A stretch of 6,952 nt of DNA from Chitinophagales bacterium (GTDB lineage: Bacteria; Bacteroidota; Bacteroidia; Chitinophagales; Saprospiraceae). The position numbers and the translations under genes are program-made. Under the pieces are notes generated by a model, which made no database searches, was not told the origin of the DNA, and saw only the letters and a list, made by a program, of their open reading frames with translations. The stretch lies in assembly GCA_013298445.1 (NCBI GenBank), contig JAAFHQ010000010.1, forward strand, positions 15,002-21,953, read 5' to 3'. Of the stretch, positions 6,300 to 6,952 are shown in pieces; within the stretch, counting starts at the first letter, position 1, and each line of letters opens with the position of its first letter.

Positions 6300-6952
6300 T
6301 TATCCAGTTTTTTTAGCCTTCAGTTCCAATAGCAGCTTCTCCGCCGCTACCCTTCCCGAATACGCTCCTCCATTCATATAGCCTTGAAAAATCACGCTGC
6401 AATGCTCCCCAGCAAAGAGGATATTGCCTTCGGGTTCTTTTTCAGCGCCCCCAAAACTGGCCCATTGTCCGGTTTTATAGGCGGTGTAGGAGCCGAGGTT
6501 GAAAGGGTAATTTTCCCAGGAAAACTTGTGCATTTTGCCGTTGGTGGCCGCTTTGAATCCAGGCCACATTTGTTCCAGGCCGGGGAGGTATTTGCTGATC
6601 AGTTCATTTTGGGTCAAGTTGGCCGCATCGTGACCGATGTTGCTGCCGCCAAAAACGGTCAGGCTGGCCAAATCGCCGGGCTGCATGCGGCTGCTGTCCC
6701 AACCACTGTAAGCAGGCAAGTCGGTATTGAAGCCTCCCTGATAGCCGTGTTTGCGCCAGATGGGATTATTGAGGCCAAACAGGATTTTCCCCCCATTGCC
6801 ATAGCCCAGTTCCTGAATGCACTTGGCTTTGACGGGCGACCATTGGAAGCCGGTCGTTTTTACCTCCCGCAGTTTGGTAAAAGGTAAGGTCAAAATCAGG
6901 TAATCTGCCTTGATTTTTTTGGGCTTGTCCAGGTGGTCAAACACAGCAGTAT
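6300..6952 (-). CDS. Second flavin amine oxidase, C-terminal part (5' end outside window)
   Basis: The last 216 or so codons of a paralogue of the neighbouring amine oxidase. The frame is open to the right edge (codons T-A before a GTG at 6944), so that GTG is internal and the gene continues outside; the visible part aligns with the neighbour from about residue 310. Shared blocks are K-C-I-Q-E-L-G-Y-G, G-L-N-N, G-W-D-S, G-S-Y-x-x-Y-K-x-G-Q-W, L-F-A-G-E-H-C-S-V and F-Q-G-Y-M-N-G. Together these cover the substrate-side domain, the FAD-proximal lysine (G-G-K-I-L-F-G-L) and the C-terminal FAD site. The middle part, roughly G-D-L-A-S-L-T-V-F-G-G-S-N-I, diverges, so substrates may differ. Whether it also has a Tat signal cannot be seen. 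It precedes the other copy by 90 bases on the same strand, consistent with tandem duplication and possible co-transcription. Confidence 0.9.
   Translation of the reverse strand, partial: TAVFDHLDKPKKIKADYLILTLPFTKLREVKTTGFQWSPVKAKCIQELGYGNGGKILFGLNNPIWRKHGYQGGFNTDLPAYSGWDSSRMQPGDLASLTVFGGSNIGHDAANLTQNELISKYLPGLEQMWPGFKAATNGKMHKFSWENYPFNLGSYTAYKTGQWASFGGAEKEPEGNILFAGEHCSVIFQGYMNGGAYSGRVAAEKLLLELKAKKTG

Noticed and set aside
6288..6301. AAAAAC/GTTTTT inverted pair at the end of the right-hand amine oxidase gene as a terminator
   Set aside because: The stem is almost all A-T with a two-base loop and overlaps the stop codon; too weak to call.
6942..6944. GTG at 6944 as the start of a short 214-residue protein
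   Set aside because: The frame stays open to the window edge and the product aligns with the C-terminal part of the neighbouring amine oxidase, so the GTG is an internal valine codon.

Overview
The window reads as chromosomal DNA of a Bacteroidota bacterium. Base composition is moderate, no clear Shine-Dalgarno sites precede the starts, and the gene families (a PAD_porph-type deiminase lipoprotein, Tat-exported amine oxidases, a SulP carrier followed by a carbonic anhydrase-like start) suit that phylum. The long palindromic intergenic repeats suggest the Saprospiria (Haliscomenobacter/Lewinella-like), but this is an inference from style, not from a marker gene.

Every gene lies on the minus strand, so transcription runs from high to low coordinates. 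In that order: (1) the 3' part of a flavin amine oxidase cut by the right edge (6952-6300); (2) a complete Tat-exported flavin amine oxidase, a tandem paralogue (6209-4620); (3) a 300 bp gap holding a large branched inverted repeat (4528-4380); (4) a putative lipoprotein of the agmatine/peptidyl-arginine deiminase family (4319-3045); (5) a palindromic MITE-like element of about 156 bp (3057-2902) that fills the gap and supplies the deiminase stop codon; (6) an MFS transporter (2889-1738); (7) a SulP anion transporter (1596-31); (8) two bases later, the first nine codons of what looks like a beta-carbonic anhydrase (28-1), cut by the left edge.

There are two functional themes. The left part is a probable bicarbonate uptake and interconversion pair: SulP carrier plus carbonic anhydrase, spaced for translational coupling. 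The right part contains enzymes for nitrogen compounds acting outside the cytoplasm: two amine oxidases and one guanidino-group deiminase, followed by an MFS carrier of unknown substrate. A joint role in breaking down amines or arginine derivatives is possible, but it rests only on shared orientation and neighbourhood.

The most unusual features are the two intergenic palindromes. One has near-perfect terminal inverted repeats, a possible 3 bp target duplication and direct overlap with a coding end. The other can fold into a long stem closed over two hairpins (a three-way junction). I saw no tRNA, rRNA, CRISPR array or transposase gene.
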